Shown here in pieces: positions 1-9,500 of a DNA stretch of 17,654 bases (within the stretch, counting starts at the first letter, position 1; each line of letters opens with the position of its first letter). The position numbers and the translations under genes were made by a program. The notes under the pieces are model-generated. The model ran no database searches, was not told where the DNA came from, and saw only the letters and a list, made by a program, of their open reading frames with translations. Origin of the DNA: an uncultured Lachnospiraceae bacterium (lineage in GTDB: Bacteria; Bacillota_A; Clostridia; Lachnospirales; Lachnospiraceae); the NCBI GenBank assembly GCA_946613735.1, contig CAMOFS010000002.1, positions 1 through 17,654 on the forward strand, read 5' to 3'.

Positions 1-129
1 TATCCTGTTTCATTTGACGGTCTATACAGAAATGAAGACGGACTGTTTCTTGAAAGGGAATTAAAGAGCAGAATATCAGATGCCATAAATGAATACGATG
101 AAATAAAATCACTTTATGGCGTAAACTAA
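1..129 (+). CDS. C-terminal end of an unidentified protein (partial)
   Basis: The first 129 bases read open in frame 1 and end at a TAA, giving the last 42 residues of a protein that begins outside the window. The tail starts YPVSFDGLY and ends DEIKSLYGVN; it is hydrophilic, probably helical, and rich in acidic and basic residues. It is the only plus-strand gene here and converges on the minus-strand deacetylase gene with 53 bases between the two stop codons. I see no clear hairpin with a T-tract in that gap. Forty-two residues are too few to name a family. It is called a gene because its codons look natural and the stop is followed at once by the end of the opposing gene. Confidence 0.6.
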   Translation, partial: YPVSFDGLYRNEDGLFLERELKSRISDAINEYDEIKSLYGVN

Positions 130-182
130 AAAACATCGTCCCCGTGCTCGTGGTCGATCTTCTTGTCCGTCTCAGGCTCTTT

Positions 183-1244
183 TCAGTCCAGAAAGGTTAT
201 CCCATCCCCATAATAATCATCCAGCCCTCTGAAATCATATCCCATGGCACCATACTTCTCTATAAAGGTCTTCGTGGCTTCGCAGGCATTGACCTTTGTC
301 TCGGAATCGTGCATCAGAACCACAGGAGTACGGTCTGAAGCAATGGCCTGGTCTATGTACTCCGAGCCCTTTTCCACCATGGTAGCCGCACTTGGATAGT
401 CAGGTGCCGCATCAGTGGTGGACACGTTCCAGTCCATGGGCGTATAACCTCGGGCTTTTAGTTCATCCATTATAACATACTGGGAAGCGTGATTGGTATA
501 TCCATTATTACTGCCTCCGGGAAATCGCCAAAATCTGGGCTTTTGCCCTGTTATCTCCTCGATTAGCGCCTCAGTCTTGTCAAAGTCCTCGATATAAGCC
601 TCCGTGCTGGCATAGATCTTTCTGTAATCATGGGTGTAGGTGTGGATGGCTATGGTATGCCCCTCGTCATAGGCCCGCTTAACTATCTCAGGATGGCTCT
701 CGGCAAAGGTACCTATGATAAAAAATGTCGCGTGGGCGTCATAGGACTTAAGCGTGTCCAAAAGCTGGGGTGTGATATTGCCCGAGGGTCCATCATCATA
801 GGTCAAAAAAATGGTCTTTGAAATATCCGGTGCAGTCACCGTAACGTGTACATTTTCAGACCAGGACCGGTACTTGCCGTCACTTTCCAGTCTGACTGCC
901 ACGTAAGCCTCTCCGGGACGGACTCCCGTAAGCATCCCACCATCGGAGACCGTCACCACATCCTCGTCATAGGACTCGTAGGATAAGATGCCATAGCCTT
1001 CATAGTCAGCCATGATCTGCAGATCACTGTCCACTGAAAGCGATACACTTTCATTTACCCTAAGCATTGGTAAAAGAAGCTCTTTTGCCTCATCTTCTTC
1101 CTGCTCTATATTTTCATCCACCTGAGGAGGTGCCACTGCCTCCTCGATACTTTGCGTTTTACCAAAATATATCGCCAGTACCACTATGGCAAGCAGTACT
1201 GCCGATATGTCAAATATAATAAGTGCTTTTTTCATTTTTTTCAT
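183..1244 (-). CDS. Membrane-anchored polysaccharide deacetylase (Big_2 + NodB domains)
   Basis: Carbohydrate esterase family 4 enzyme, predicted to remove N-acetyl groups from peptidoglycan or another surface glycan outside the membrane. Numbered from the ATG at 1244 (353 aa): a KK-rich start and one transmembrane helix (about 6-28), an acidic linker, an Ig-like Big_2 domain (about 62-137), then NodB from about 144. All five NodB motifs are visible: TYDDGP (148-153), HTYTH (201-205, metal ligands), RFPGG (240-244), DWNVSTTD (271-278) and LMHDS (310-314). The enzyme therefore looks active. An in-frame ATG 16 codons upstream would extend into the preceding gene. The ATG at 1244 is preferred because it shares its A with the TAA of the kinase-like gene (TAATG), which implies translational coupling, and because it puts the helix at the N-terminus. 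It may be a housekeeping gene joined to the unit rather than a functional partner. Confidence 0.93.
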   Translation of the reverse strand: MKKMKKALIIFDISAVLLAIVVLAIYFGKTQSIEEAVAPPQVDENIEQEEDEAKELLLPMLRVNESVSLSVDSDLQIMADYEGYGILSYESYDEDVVTVSDGGMLTGVRPGEAYVAVRLESDGKYRSWSENVHVTVTAPDISKTIFLTYDDGPSGNITPQLLDTLKSYDAHATFFIIGTFAESHPEIVKRAYDEGHTIAIHTYTHDYRKIYASTEAYIEDFDKTEALIEEITGQKPRFWRFPGGSNNGYTNHASQYVIMDELKARGYTPMDWNVSTTDAAPDYPSAATMVEKGSEYIDQAIASDRTPVVLMHDSETKVNACEATKTFIEKYGAMGYDFRGLDDYYGDGITFLD

Positions 1245-3106
1245 TATGCTATTTTTGTGCCCAAAAGAAATGACGAGCGTACATAGGTACAATTATCCAG
1301 CAGATTACGGGTATTCTCATCACCCGCTGCTTTATTATAAAGCCTGTTGGCCGTCTCCTGCCAATTCCCCTGCTCAACGAATTTTGAAGGTTCTTCGGGA
1401 TGATCATCTTCATATGCCTTCTGTTTTAAAATGGCCTGCTGGATACCCACAAGCCTGTCGCAAAGTGCCGCCCTCTCTGTGCGGTTCAACAAGCCCGTCA
1501 TCTCATAATTAATGATCTCCGGCGAAAGCTCAAGGATACGATCCGCCAGCTCCTTACTCATAGCAGGGATCAATAACCCTGTATTACTCTCCACCCGTTC
1601 CAACCGACCCCGGTTTCTTTCTTTGATATCCGCATACCTGATATCTCCGAAGGCAAAGTCCGAGTCTATGCCTTTGGCCTTGTTTATTACGTAGACCTCC
1701 CTGCCATTGAAGTCTCTTTTCTCCATGACCACCATACGGTTAGCTGCGTGCCTGTCCACCTGTCCGCAGATGTCGTCAAAGATCTGCATATCAAAATGAT
1801 CCTTCACTGCTTCCGGCGCCATTACCAGCTCCTTGCCGCGGTACTCCCTGTCGATCCTGCCGTTGTACAGGCTAAAGGTTTCCGTACCCTTGGCTTCCTC
1901 CATAACGACCCCATAGGATTTTTCCCCATTTACCGAGACCGTAGCCATCTCACTTTTCGGTATTATGTCTGGGATCCCCAAAAGCTGTGCCATACGGGAT
2001 GCAGCCACGTTGCGCTTGGTCAGCTCTTCCCCCGCACCTATCTTGCCCGTATTGGCTCCCACATCAGCCAGTACGGCCGCCTTTTTTAATTCGAAAAAAA
2101 TATCTCCCAGCGCTTTTTGAGCCTTTTGGCGTTCAGCCTTATCCTCTATCGCTTCCACAAATGCAAGCACCGATCCTACACGGTCGAAACGCTTAAAGCC
2201 AATCTTTTTGCAAAAGTCCTTTAGCTCACCAAAACCATCCCCCTTGCGTGTCACATCAGAAAAGGCTTTTACCATACCCTTTTGCAAAACCACACTGTTA
2301 TAGGTCTCTGCATACAACCCCCTTATGAGCATCATCTGGTAAGAGATATCCTTTGCCGGTTCGGTCGCATCATCGGGAGTCCTGTCAATTACCTCGTTAG
2401 CCTTTTCCTGAAGTATTTTAGAAAAATCGGCGGCTTTCTGATTCTCTTCCTTTTTGAAAAACAACTTCTTGCCATCCTTCTCTATCACTATGACATCAGA
2501 GGTATTACCTCCCGTTTTTTGTATGGTAACTCCATCCATATGGTCGGTAAACTCTAAGGTTCTCTTCCAGTTTAAAAACTCAGCCCATGACCTGAACCGG
2601 TCACGTTCATTCTCCGAAAGTAAAAGGAAAGCTTCTATCTTTTCATCAAGCTCTGTAATATCCGTGCTCACCCGGTCAGCGATCTGTTTCACCAGGTTGT
2701 ATCTGACCTTGCCCTCAGCGGAATGCGGGTTCTTTTCCACAAGATAGTCCTCGCACTTTTCCAAAAGATGGCGCAGACGATCCGTAAGAGTCTTGCAGCC
2801 TGAGCGCATAAACTCCTCGTCATACTGATCAAAAGGCATATCTTCCAATATAGCAGACAGTCCTTCAAGTTCAGTCTCGATGGCCGCCATCTCCTTGGAG
2901 GCTTTACGGGTGCCAGTCTTTTTTTTGCCACCCACCTCATAGCTTCTGTCGCGGATCATCTCGCCTGTTTCTATGGCCTCATAGCGGCTCTGGTTAATAG
3001 CCATCTGCGAAAGATCCTGATCATCCTCTTTTAAGGCATTGGAAAAAACAGGCTGAGAGACGGTCTTATTCAATTCTTGTTGTAAGCTGTCTTCGTTTTC
3101 TTTCAT
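1244..3106 (-). CDS. Putative PI3K/HipA-like protein (or lipid) kinase, 620 aa
   Basis: No family can be named with certainty, but residues 200-490 carry the signature of the PI3K/PI4K-HipA-FAM20 kinase superfamily. There is a beta-strand pair with lysines (about 203-219, DGKKLFFKK), a helix followed by a hinge-like strand (RNVAASRMAQLLGIPDIIP, then GVVMEEAKGTE), a catalytic loop GQVDRHAAN (448-456; D451 catalytic, N456), and a metal-binding GIDSDFAFGD (479-488). The key residues are present, so activity on a protein or lipid is plausible. The N-terminal 75 residues are charged and probably disordered. Residues 113-145 form a helical stretch with CEDY and SAEGK, also found in the 1336-aa protein of this locus. 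No signal peptide or membrane helix. The start is an ATG with AAGGG seven bases upstream. It lies 44 bp after the 892-aa gene and overlaps the deacetylase gene by one base. A HipA-type toxin is less likely: there is no HipB partner and the length is unusual. Confidence 0.72.
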   Translation of the reverse strand: MKENEDSLQQELNKTVSQPVFSNALKEDDQDLSQMAINQSRYEAIETGEMIRDRSYEVGGKKKTGTRKASKEMAAIETELEGLSAILEDMPFDQYDEEFMRSGCKTLTDRLRHLLEKCEDYLVEKNPHSAEGKVRYNLVKQIADRVSTDITELDEKIEAFLLLSENERDRFRSWAEFLNWKRTLEFTDHMDGVTIQKTGGNTSDVIVIEKDGKKLFFKKEENQKAADFSKILQEKANEVIDRTPDDATEPAKDISYQMMLIRGLYAETYNSVVLQKGMVKAFSDVTRKGDGFGELKDFCKKIGFKRFDRVGSVLAFVEAIEDKAERQKAQKALGDIFFELKKAAVLADVGANTGKIGAGEELTKRNVAASRMAQLLGIPDIIPKSEMATVSVNGEKSYGVVMEEAKGTETFSLYNGRIDREYRGKELVMAPEAVKDHFDMQIFDDICGQVDRHAANRMVVMEKRDFNGREVYVINKAKGIDSDFAFGDIRYADIKERNRGRLERVESNTGLLIPAMSKELADRILELSPEIINYEMTGLLNRTERAALCDRLVGIQQAILKQKAYEDDHPEEPSKFVEQGNWQETANRLYNKAAGDENTRNLLDNCTYVRSSFLLGTKIA

Positions 3107-3150
3107 GGCATTTCCCTTACTGATCCGTTACTGAAAACCGGTACTATATG

Positions 3151-5829
3151 TCAATTACGCTTTTTGTCATAATCTGCAAGCTTCCTGTTAAAAATCTCCT
3201 CAATGTCCGTATTTAGATTAAAGACTCCTTTTGGATCATATGTATTATCCCCATTGATGGTCGTCAATTGGATAAGCATTCTCTTCAATATATCAGAAAA
3301 CAACTCGTCATCAGGGATAAGCTCTGCATCAAAACAATTCTTTTCTACCTTATCATGTTTGGTCTTGTCCAGACATCCAAGCTCCTTCACATTAAAGGCA
3401 TGGAGATATTTTGTACTCGGCGTCTGTATGTAGCCCTGCATGTGCGGACTGATAAGCGCACATCCCGTGCTATACAAAACATTGGTATACTTGACCGCTT
3501 CGTCTGCATTTGCAAAATTGCGGGGCAGCATAAACTGCTTTTCGGGGTTTCTTTCAATCAGTCTTTTGATTACCTCTCCTGCATTATTAACATTGGCAAC
3601 TATATTTCCTATACGATTTTTCTTGTGCATGTTATCCAGGATAGAGCCACCCTCCTTCAGCTGGAAATCATTTAACGGCAGGCTAAAGGCCTCATCTAAA
3701 AGTTCAGTATAAAACTGCATCTGCTCCTCCTGGGATCCCCTGAAAAGCTTGATAAGCCTCTCGACTTCAGCAGAAGATTTATCAAATATCATTGATGTGA
3801 TCATTCTGGGAGCATCAAATACCACTCGTTTTGATCTTTCCTCCACACTCTCATCTTTATACTTTTCTTCTATTTCCTTTTCCACCAGGGATGATTTGAC
3901 CGAAGATAACTTGGCGCAAGCTTCACGCTTAGAGCCCAAAAACAGATAATCCTGTATAAAAGCGTTTTTGTTATACTCTTCCTTCCTTTTTTTAAGCTCA
4001 GCAGATGATATCTTCTGTTCATTATCCTCACCTAAAACGTATGGATATACCCTCTGAATGCTCTGTGCTTTGTCGGCATCCTCAGAAGTTACCTCCTTCA
4101 TCCATTCTGCCAACAGCTTTGAAGGATCCCCTGCATGAACATTATGAGCCGGTATCCCACGATACTTGTTCTTGATCTTGTTGGAATACCCTACGACCTT
4201 TTCCCACTGCTCATTTGTGTATGCCGCGCTTTGTGGATTTTCTACCAGTTCCCTTGTCACCATATCAGTAACGATCCTGTAGTCTGAGATCGTATTACAC
4301 TTTGCCCTGATCTCCATAAGCTTTTTGTCATTTACCGCTTTGTCTTTATAGCCATGATCCAAAGCCCTTGCAATCTCAAACCACAGTCTGTCCACTTTTT
4401 CAAAGATTTCATAGTTGTAATCCATATTTGTGATCATGCTCATGAAAGTAGAACATTTCAGGTCGGTCACCTTTATCTTGTCAAGCTCATCAAAATACCC
4501 CTTTACCTTGGCCTCGTCATAGCCCTTATCTTCATATCCGGGCTGTTCATACCATTCGCCCTTATATGCCTGTACATGGTCTAAGGCAGACTGCGCCAAC
4601 AGTTGGTTTGCGTCCTTATTCTTTCTTAACACTTCACTCCCATAAGTACCGGCATCAATTGCTGTATAGTTTTCACGCAAAAGCTCATCATCATGATGGA
4701 GATCTATGGTATTCTCAATCTCCCTCATAAAGCGATTGCCCTTACTCTCATCTGCAAATGACGGTATCCTGCCCTTCTTTAACAGATCCTTAGCTCCGTT
4801 TTTCGCCATCATATCCTCACCCACCACATAAGCCTTCAAAAGCTTCCTGGCAAGCTCCTGCTTTTCGGGATCATCCGTGGCGGTAAAATCAAGTGACAGC
4901 TCTTCGTTATAGCTTTTCATGTACAATGGGTCATTGATGATCTGCTTTTTGAGAGAGTAGTAGTTTGCTATGGCTCTCATCCCATCCAGCTTTTCAGTGA
5001 TCTCTTTTTTTGTTTTTTCATCCAGTCCGTCAAAATACCCGTTTGCTTCTGCAAGTCTGTCAAAAGCTACGACGCGGTTTGTCAGCTTTTCCAGCCTGAT
5101 GGCATTATCGGCGATAACCTTGTCGTTATCCAGGCGCAGGGTGGAGACATCATCGGAAAGAATGCGCGACAGCATAATATCCATGGATTTGCGGACATCG
5201 TCCTTATCCCGTTCTTTTCCGTTCCCGATATACAGCTTTATAAGCTCGGAATTTGACTTCAAATCTTCCGTATCCATAAAGGACGCCAGATCCGTAATCT
5301 CCTCTTTGTAAGCCAGACGATGATCTGCGAATTCCTGGGGAAGTACATTGTTAAGCAGAGCAAAATTGGAAGTTGCCACATCCTTTGCCTTTGTATTTAT
5401 CATTTCAGCATTCTGCTTTTTCTTATACAGGCGTGATCTTTTATTGTTAAGCTTTTTTGCCCTCTCCCTGTCGGAAACCCTGGATGAAAACTTTGCAGAA
5501 TATCCCTCAAAAAGAGCTGTCCTCTCAGGTGCATGTAAAAGCTGGCTGTCATTATCTCTAAGGATCGTCTTTAAGGCCTCCATACGATCCTGCATTTTCT
5601 TTTTCACATCAAGCTTTAGCTTTTCATCCATATAATCCTCTATGTTTTGGGATACGCCGGATTTTTGACCCTGAACATCTGCCTGAGCGTTATTGACCTG
5701 AAGCTCCTCGGCAAACACTGAATCATACTTATTATCGATCTCGTTAAGCTGCTCGGGAGCTATATAGTCTACATTCTGTGACTTGATCTCGTATGACTTC
5801 AGCTCATTTATTTCATATCCTTCTTTCAT
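3151..5829 (-). CDS. Large helical cytoplasmic protein of unknown function, 892 aa
   Basis: I do not recognise this protein. It is very rich in Lys, Glu, Asp and Asn and almost wholly alpha-helical by eye, with no signal peptide and no membrane segment. The first 70 residues are acidic and low in hydrophobics, probably disordered. Residues 75-140 form a basic, coiled-coil-like region with several KK and RER clusters. Further on there are long amphipathic helices separated by short loops. The last 130 residues are more mixed and include the only stretch with a folded alpha/beta look (ISPHMQGY, YLHAFNVKELG). No catalytic motif stands out. The start is an ATG with GGAGGG six bases upstream. A near-consensus TATAAT lies about 60 bp upstream and a palindromic repeat lies beyond it, so the gene may open a second transcription unit with the kinase-like and deacetylase genes. 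Its size and its position between two enzyme-like large proteins suggest a related role, but that is inference. Confidence 0.85.
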   Translation of the reverse strand: MKEGYEINELKSYEIKSQNVDYIAPEQLNEIDNKYDSVFAEELQVNNAQADVQGQKSGVSQNIEDYMDEKLKLDVKKKMQDRMEALKTILRDNDSQLLHAPERTALFEGYSAKFSSRVSDRERAKKLNNKRSRLYKKKQNAEMINTKAKDVATSNFALLNNVLPQEFADHRLAYKEEITDLASFMDTEDLKSNSELIKLYIGNGKERDKDDVRKSMDIMLSRILSDDVSTLRLDNDKVIADNAIRLEKLTNRVVAFDRLAEANGYFDGLDEKTKKEITEKLDGMRAIANYYSLKKQIINDPLYMKSYNEELSLDFTATDDPEKQELARKLLKAYVVGEDMMAKNGAKDLLKKGRIPSFADESKGNRFMREIENTIDLHHDDELLRENYTAIDAGTYGSEVLRKNKDANQLLAQSALDHVQAYKGEWYEQPGYEDKGYDEAKVKGYFDELDKIKVTDLKCSTFMSMITNMDYNYEIFEKVDRLWFEIARALDHGYKDKAVNDKKLMEIRAKCNTISDYRIVTDMVTRELVENPQSAAYTNEQWEKVVGYSNKIKNKYRGIPAHNVHAGDPSKLLAEWMKEVTSEDADKAQSIQRVYPYVLGEDNEQKISSAELKKRKEEYNKNAFIQDYLFLGSKREACAKLSSVKSSLVEKEIEEKYKDESVEERSKRVVFDAPRMITSMIFDKSSAEVERLIKLFRGSQEEQMQFYTELLDEAFSLPLNDFQLKEGGSILDNMHKKNRIGNIVANVNNAGEVIKRLIERNPEKQFMLPRNFANADEAVKYTNVLYSTGCALISPHMQGYIQTPSTKYLHAFNVKELGCLDKTKHDKVEKNCFDAELIPDDELFSDILKRMLIQLTTINGDNTYDPKGVFNLNTDIEEIFNRKLADYDKKRN

Positions 5830-5886
5830 GGTAATCCCTCCGTTAGTATCCCGCTTTTACTGAGGATGTTTTCTCTTATGCTGTGC

Positions 5887-5915
5887 ATTATATACAGTGT
5901 GACATTACACAACCA
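5887..5915 (-). promoter_or_regulatory. Possible promoter for the 892-aa / kinase-like / deacetylase genes
   Basis: On the minus strand an exact TATAAT (5887-5892) lies about 58 bases upstream of the 892-aa start. At the normal 17-base spacing the -35 position reads TGGTTG (5910-5915), which is a poor match. An internal promoter would fit the 206-bp gap, the largest in the window, but the weak -35 leaves it uncertain. Confidence 0.35.
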
Positions 5916-5922
5916 TTACTTA

Positions 5923-5991
5923 TGTCATTCTGAGCGAAGCGAAGAATCTCTTTCACAAAACAAAAGATCCTTCGCTACGCTCAGGATGACA
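5923..5991. repeat. Imperfect palindromic intergenic repeat (about 69 bp)
   Basis: Two 27-base arms, 5923-5949 and 5965-5991, are inverted copies matching at 24 of 27 positions around a 15-base loop. The outer ends read TGTCATTCTGAGCG and its inverse, and the arms contain GCGAAGCGAAG. The arm sequence is familiar to me as a short repeat scattered in many bacterial genomes. It sits between the small GNAT gene and the 892-aa gene and could act as a transcript-stabilising or attenuating hairpin. There is no T-tract, so it is not a classical terminator. Confidence 0.8.
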
Positions 5992-6035
5992 GGAAGTGCC
6001 TAAATATCACATGCGACAAAGACACGCTCAAATCA

Positions 6036-6515
6036 TCACGTACGATAAAAATGCACTTCCGCGGAGGCGCTGCATACTTCCGGTGTATTGTCATCGGCAT
6101 TTTTAAGTATACAAAAATCCGTAAAGTCATTCTTTTTTAGCCATTCCTCAAACACCACGCGATACTTATCATCCAGGCAGTACATAGTCTTTAATATGAT
6201 GTCGTCTCCGTACTGGGCCTCATCCCAGTCAAAAAGGCTCCGGGCCACCTCCAGCATCTTGTCCAAAAGCTGTGATGCCACACCGATATTTCTATACTCC
6301 TGGTCTGTCCATATGCTTAAGAGGTTAATGTCTCCGTTGCCCTCCAGATCAGCCACCAGCGCAGCCACCGGCTTTTCATCCATACAGGTGGAAATGCAAA
6401 TATACTCGGACTCCTCATCCTTTTGCTCATTCAATTCCTCATATACCATAGGGAGGATGAGATCCTTATAGTTATCAAGCTCTTCTTTTATGATCTCCTT
6501 ATATGTGATCTTCAC
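6036..6515 (-). CDS. GNAT family N-acetyltransferase (small, single domain)
   Basis: Predicted acetyl-CoA-dependent N-acetyltransferase. A single GNAT fold: beta strands around YICIST and PVAALVADLEG, then strand beta4 (NLLSIWTD) leading into motif A, where RNIGVA (75-80) matches the Q/R-x-x-G-x-G/A pyrophosphate-binding loop and is followed by the long helix SQLLDKMLEVA. The last third is short strands ending in VHFYRT. The substrate cannot be told from sequence. The start is chosen at the GTG at 6515, two bases after the upstream stop, because a strong GGAGGTGA lies upstream inside the last codons of the 1336-aa gene. The in-frame ATG at 6536 would overlap that gene by 20 bases and has no visible ribosome binding site, though it cannot be excluded (166 instead of 159 aa). 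Tight coupling suggests it acts with the 1336-aa protein, perhaps by acetylating it or protecting against it. Confidence 0.87.
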   Translation of the reverse strand: MKITYKEIIKEELDNYKDLILPMVYEELNEQKDEESEYICISTCMDEKPVAALVADLEGNGDINLLSIWTDQEYRNIGVASQLLDKMLEVARSLFDWDEAQYGDDIILKTMYCLDDKYRVVFEEWLKKNDFTDFCILKNADDNTPEVCSASAEVHFYRT

Positions 6516-6516
6516 C

Positions 6517-9500
6517 TTAATTCTCACCTCCCCCATTTAAAAGCTTATCGATCTCAGTGATCAGCCAGCTTTTTAGCTTGGATTCTCCATTCAATAATTC
6601 CGAAAGGCTATTGAAACCCGAAGTACCTGTGACCCCAAACATATCGCCATAAGCGCTTTGTATGCATGCATATCCGATTATGTCCATAAAGCTCACCGCC
6701 AAAGCTTCGGTAGTATCCTTTTTCCCCTTTATATAAGCCTTTAATATCCTATCCGCCATATCGCACTTTAGTTCAAGCTGCTTTCTGGTATAATCATCTA
6801 TTGTCTGCTTTAGCTTCTCATTATCCTTTATATCAGCAAGTTTCAGCTGCTGAAAGCCTCCGAAGACGTGCTCTAATATCACTCCCTGGTATGTGGTGGA
6901 GGCACCATAGGCCGTAACCAGATCACCATATACCCGTTCCCCCTCATTGGCAGAGCTTTCCATAGCGGGAAGCTCAGAAAATGCGTAGCTTATGTCCTTG
7001 TCACTGTAGTTATCCTTTTCCAAAAGATAACGGTTTGCATTGGCAAAATCACCCGCAAGGGAAATCGTCATTGAAAGACGAGCCCACTCTTTCCTTTCCT
7101 TATCCGTAAGTGTATCTAATCTATCATCAAGCTCCTGGTATCTTTGGTTCTCCTTTATTGCCTGCTCAGGAGTCTTGCCTATCAAAAGAAGGCCCTCATA
7201 TATACCCGGTGATATCCTTGTCCTAACCTTATTACCTTCTTTATCCTTAAAGGCAACACTGCATTTCTTTTTAGCAAAATCCGCCCGAAGTCTCCCCGCA
7301 TCTCCGACGGCATCTTTTCCAATTAGCTTCTGATACAACGTATCTGCCATTGAAAGCCCCGATTCGTAGAGGCTTAAGAGATTCATCACATCCATATTAA
7401 GTGATGCATCGCTTCCGAGCACTTCAGCGTAATAGGAATTAAGCTTCTTCATGGTCGTGCGTAGATTCTTATATATGCCCCTGATAAACGTTGTCGATGA
7501 TTTTTCGGTAACCTTTGAGAGTCCGCCATCTCCTGTCATCAAAAGAGCCATGCTCAGATCCACATCCCTTTCGGTTCTGATCCCGGAAGGCAGCCGCTTT
7601 TCAATCTTATTCCAAAGCTCCTTACCGGCATCACTAATGGCTTCGCCTATCTTAATATTATCGATGCCTTCGTGCTCTTTATACCTTGCAGTAAGCTCCC
7701 CTGATTTCGCATTTCTTATAGTCTCTCCAACCGCCCCCGGATCGTAGCCCTTTTTTATGGCATCCGCCGTGCCGGCTGTCTTGTAATATCGCTTCAGATC
7801 CTCCTTGGTAAACATCTTCTGTCCAAAGTTTTGGTATGACAGATCCATTTTATTCATACGCTTTGAGATGGCATTGGCTCCCATATAGTATCCGGCCTTG
7901 GACATAGCGATGCCCGATTCCACCGCTACTCCGGAAGCACCATCAATCTTCATCTCTGTCTCCTTGAAATCCTGTGCTATGGGCAGGTCAATGAGCTTGG
8001 ACATCTCGACCAAAAAGGTGGAGCAGTTCCTTTTATACATTCCGTAGCCCTTATCCGCATATTTTTCTGCGGCACGCAGGATCTTATTGATGTCCCCGGG
8101 CTTCACCTGATAACGACGGGCTACATCATAATCATTATAATAATCCGACCTGATCTGTCCCGCTATCATGGCTCCACCGGCCGTCGCCAGTGCAGTCTCG
8201 GATCTTAAGCCTCCTCCCTGGAAAAAGCCTATCCTAAGCTGATAGCGCTCCTTGCGCTTAGTCATCTTATTATAGCGGCTGTAGGAAAGACCGATAAAAG
8301 AGTGAGAGGGGCCCACTGACTGTGCAGCAGCATCTCCTCTTTTCGACTGATTGGACATAATGGTAACCTCCGGCGGATCCTCCGGATCTCCGGCAGACAG
8401 CTTTTCAAAGACCAGCGGCCCGCGGCGTACGTCAGAATAAACTTCTGTGTCTTCGCCGTATTCGTTCTTGGCTACCACTTCATCCTCAAAGACCTCGCCC
8501 TTCCTGCCGGGCACCATTTTATGATCCCTGACTTTCTGGGCTTTTTTCTTTTCTTTCTCCTCATATAATAGCTTTTTTGCCCCCTGATAGGAGTTGAGGA
8601 CAAGAGATGCCAGATTTCCAACGGTGGCACCAACCATAAACCGATAGCCAACCATGAGACGGTTTTTGACCCTCGACCAGGTTCCGAGCCTGTCTTTTGG
8701 ACGCTTGACGGGAACAAATGCCTTTCCCTGCACCACGTTCATGGTGTTTTGTATTTTTTCCCTTTCCGTTTTTGGATCATCATATTCCATGTAACGGGCT
8801 TTTGGCTTCAACTTGAGCATATAGCTTAAGTTCTTCTTTGCCTGGGCATACTCTATTTTATAGACATCTTCGTTAAAAGACTTTACCGCCTCTTCATCAA
8901 GTTCCTTATAGCTTGTGTCCATTATCTTGGCAGTAATATCTCCGATCTCATCCACATGTGCCTGGTCCGCTTTCGACATAGCGTTTTTTCTCTCTATGCC
9001 ACGATCGTGCAGATACATTGCCGGCTCTTCTTCTTCATTTTTAAAGAGAGATCTGTCCTTTTCTACACCAAAGCCCAGTAAGTTATTCATCCTGTTTATC
9101 ATCCTAAGCGTTTTAAATGCCGGCTCGGAAGTTACCATAAGCCGCGCAAATGATTTCCTTGCCTTAGGATCATTAGGATCGGCTTTCGGATCCTTTAAGA
9201 ACCCCTTTGGTACCGGTGCCTCTATAAGCTCATTGTATCTCTTAACAAGCGCTTCCATCGCCTTAAAACGTTCTGTGATCAGCTCATCTACCATGCCCTT
9301 ATCAAAGTGCTTCTCCAGCCATTTTGGAATAGCCACCTCGGGCAGCATCTTATATTTGTAAGGATGATTTTCGTTCATTACAAACATGGACTCAAAAAGG
9401 TTCATGACATTTTTGAATTTCGGTCGCTCGCCCAGGGCAACCTCCATCTTCTTCTCAGCAGACATGCACTCATCTGCCATAACGGTCGTCTGCCCGAAGG

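Noticed and set aside
130..182. Terminator between the convergent left-edge gene and the deacetylase
   Set aside because: No stem with a following T-tract was found in either direction.
1244..3106. HipA toxin of a HipBA toxin-antitoxin pair
   Set aside because: There is no small helix-turn-helix antitoxin gene upstream, the protein is much longer than HipA, and the DRHxxN and GIDxDxxFG motifs fit the PI3K-like branch equally well or better.
5923..5991. CRISPR repeat or insertion sequence end
   Set aside because: There is only one inverted pair, with no regular spacers, no transposase and no target duplication visible.
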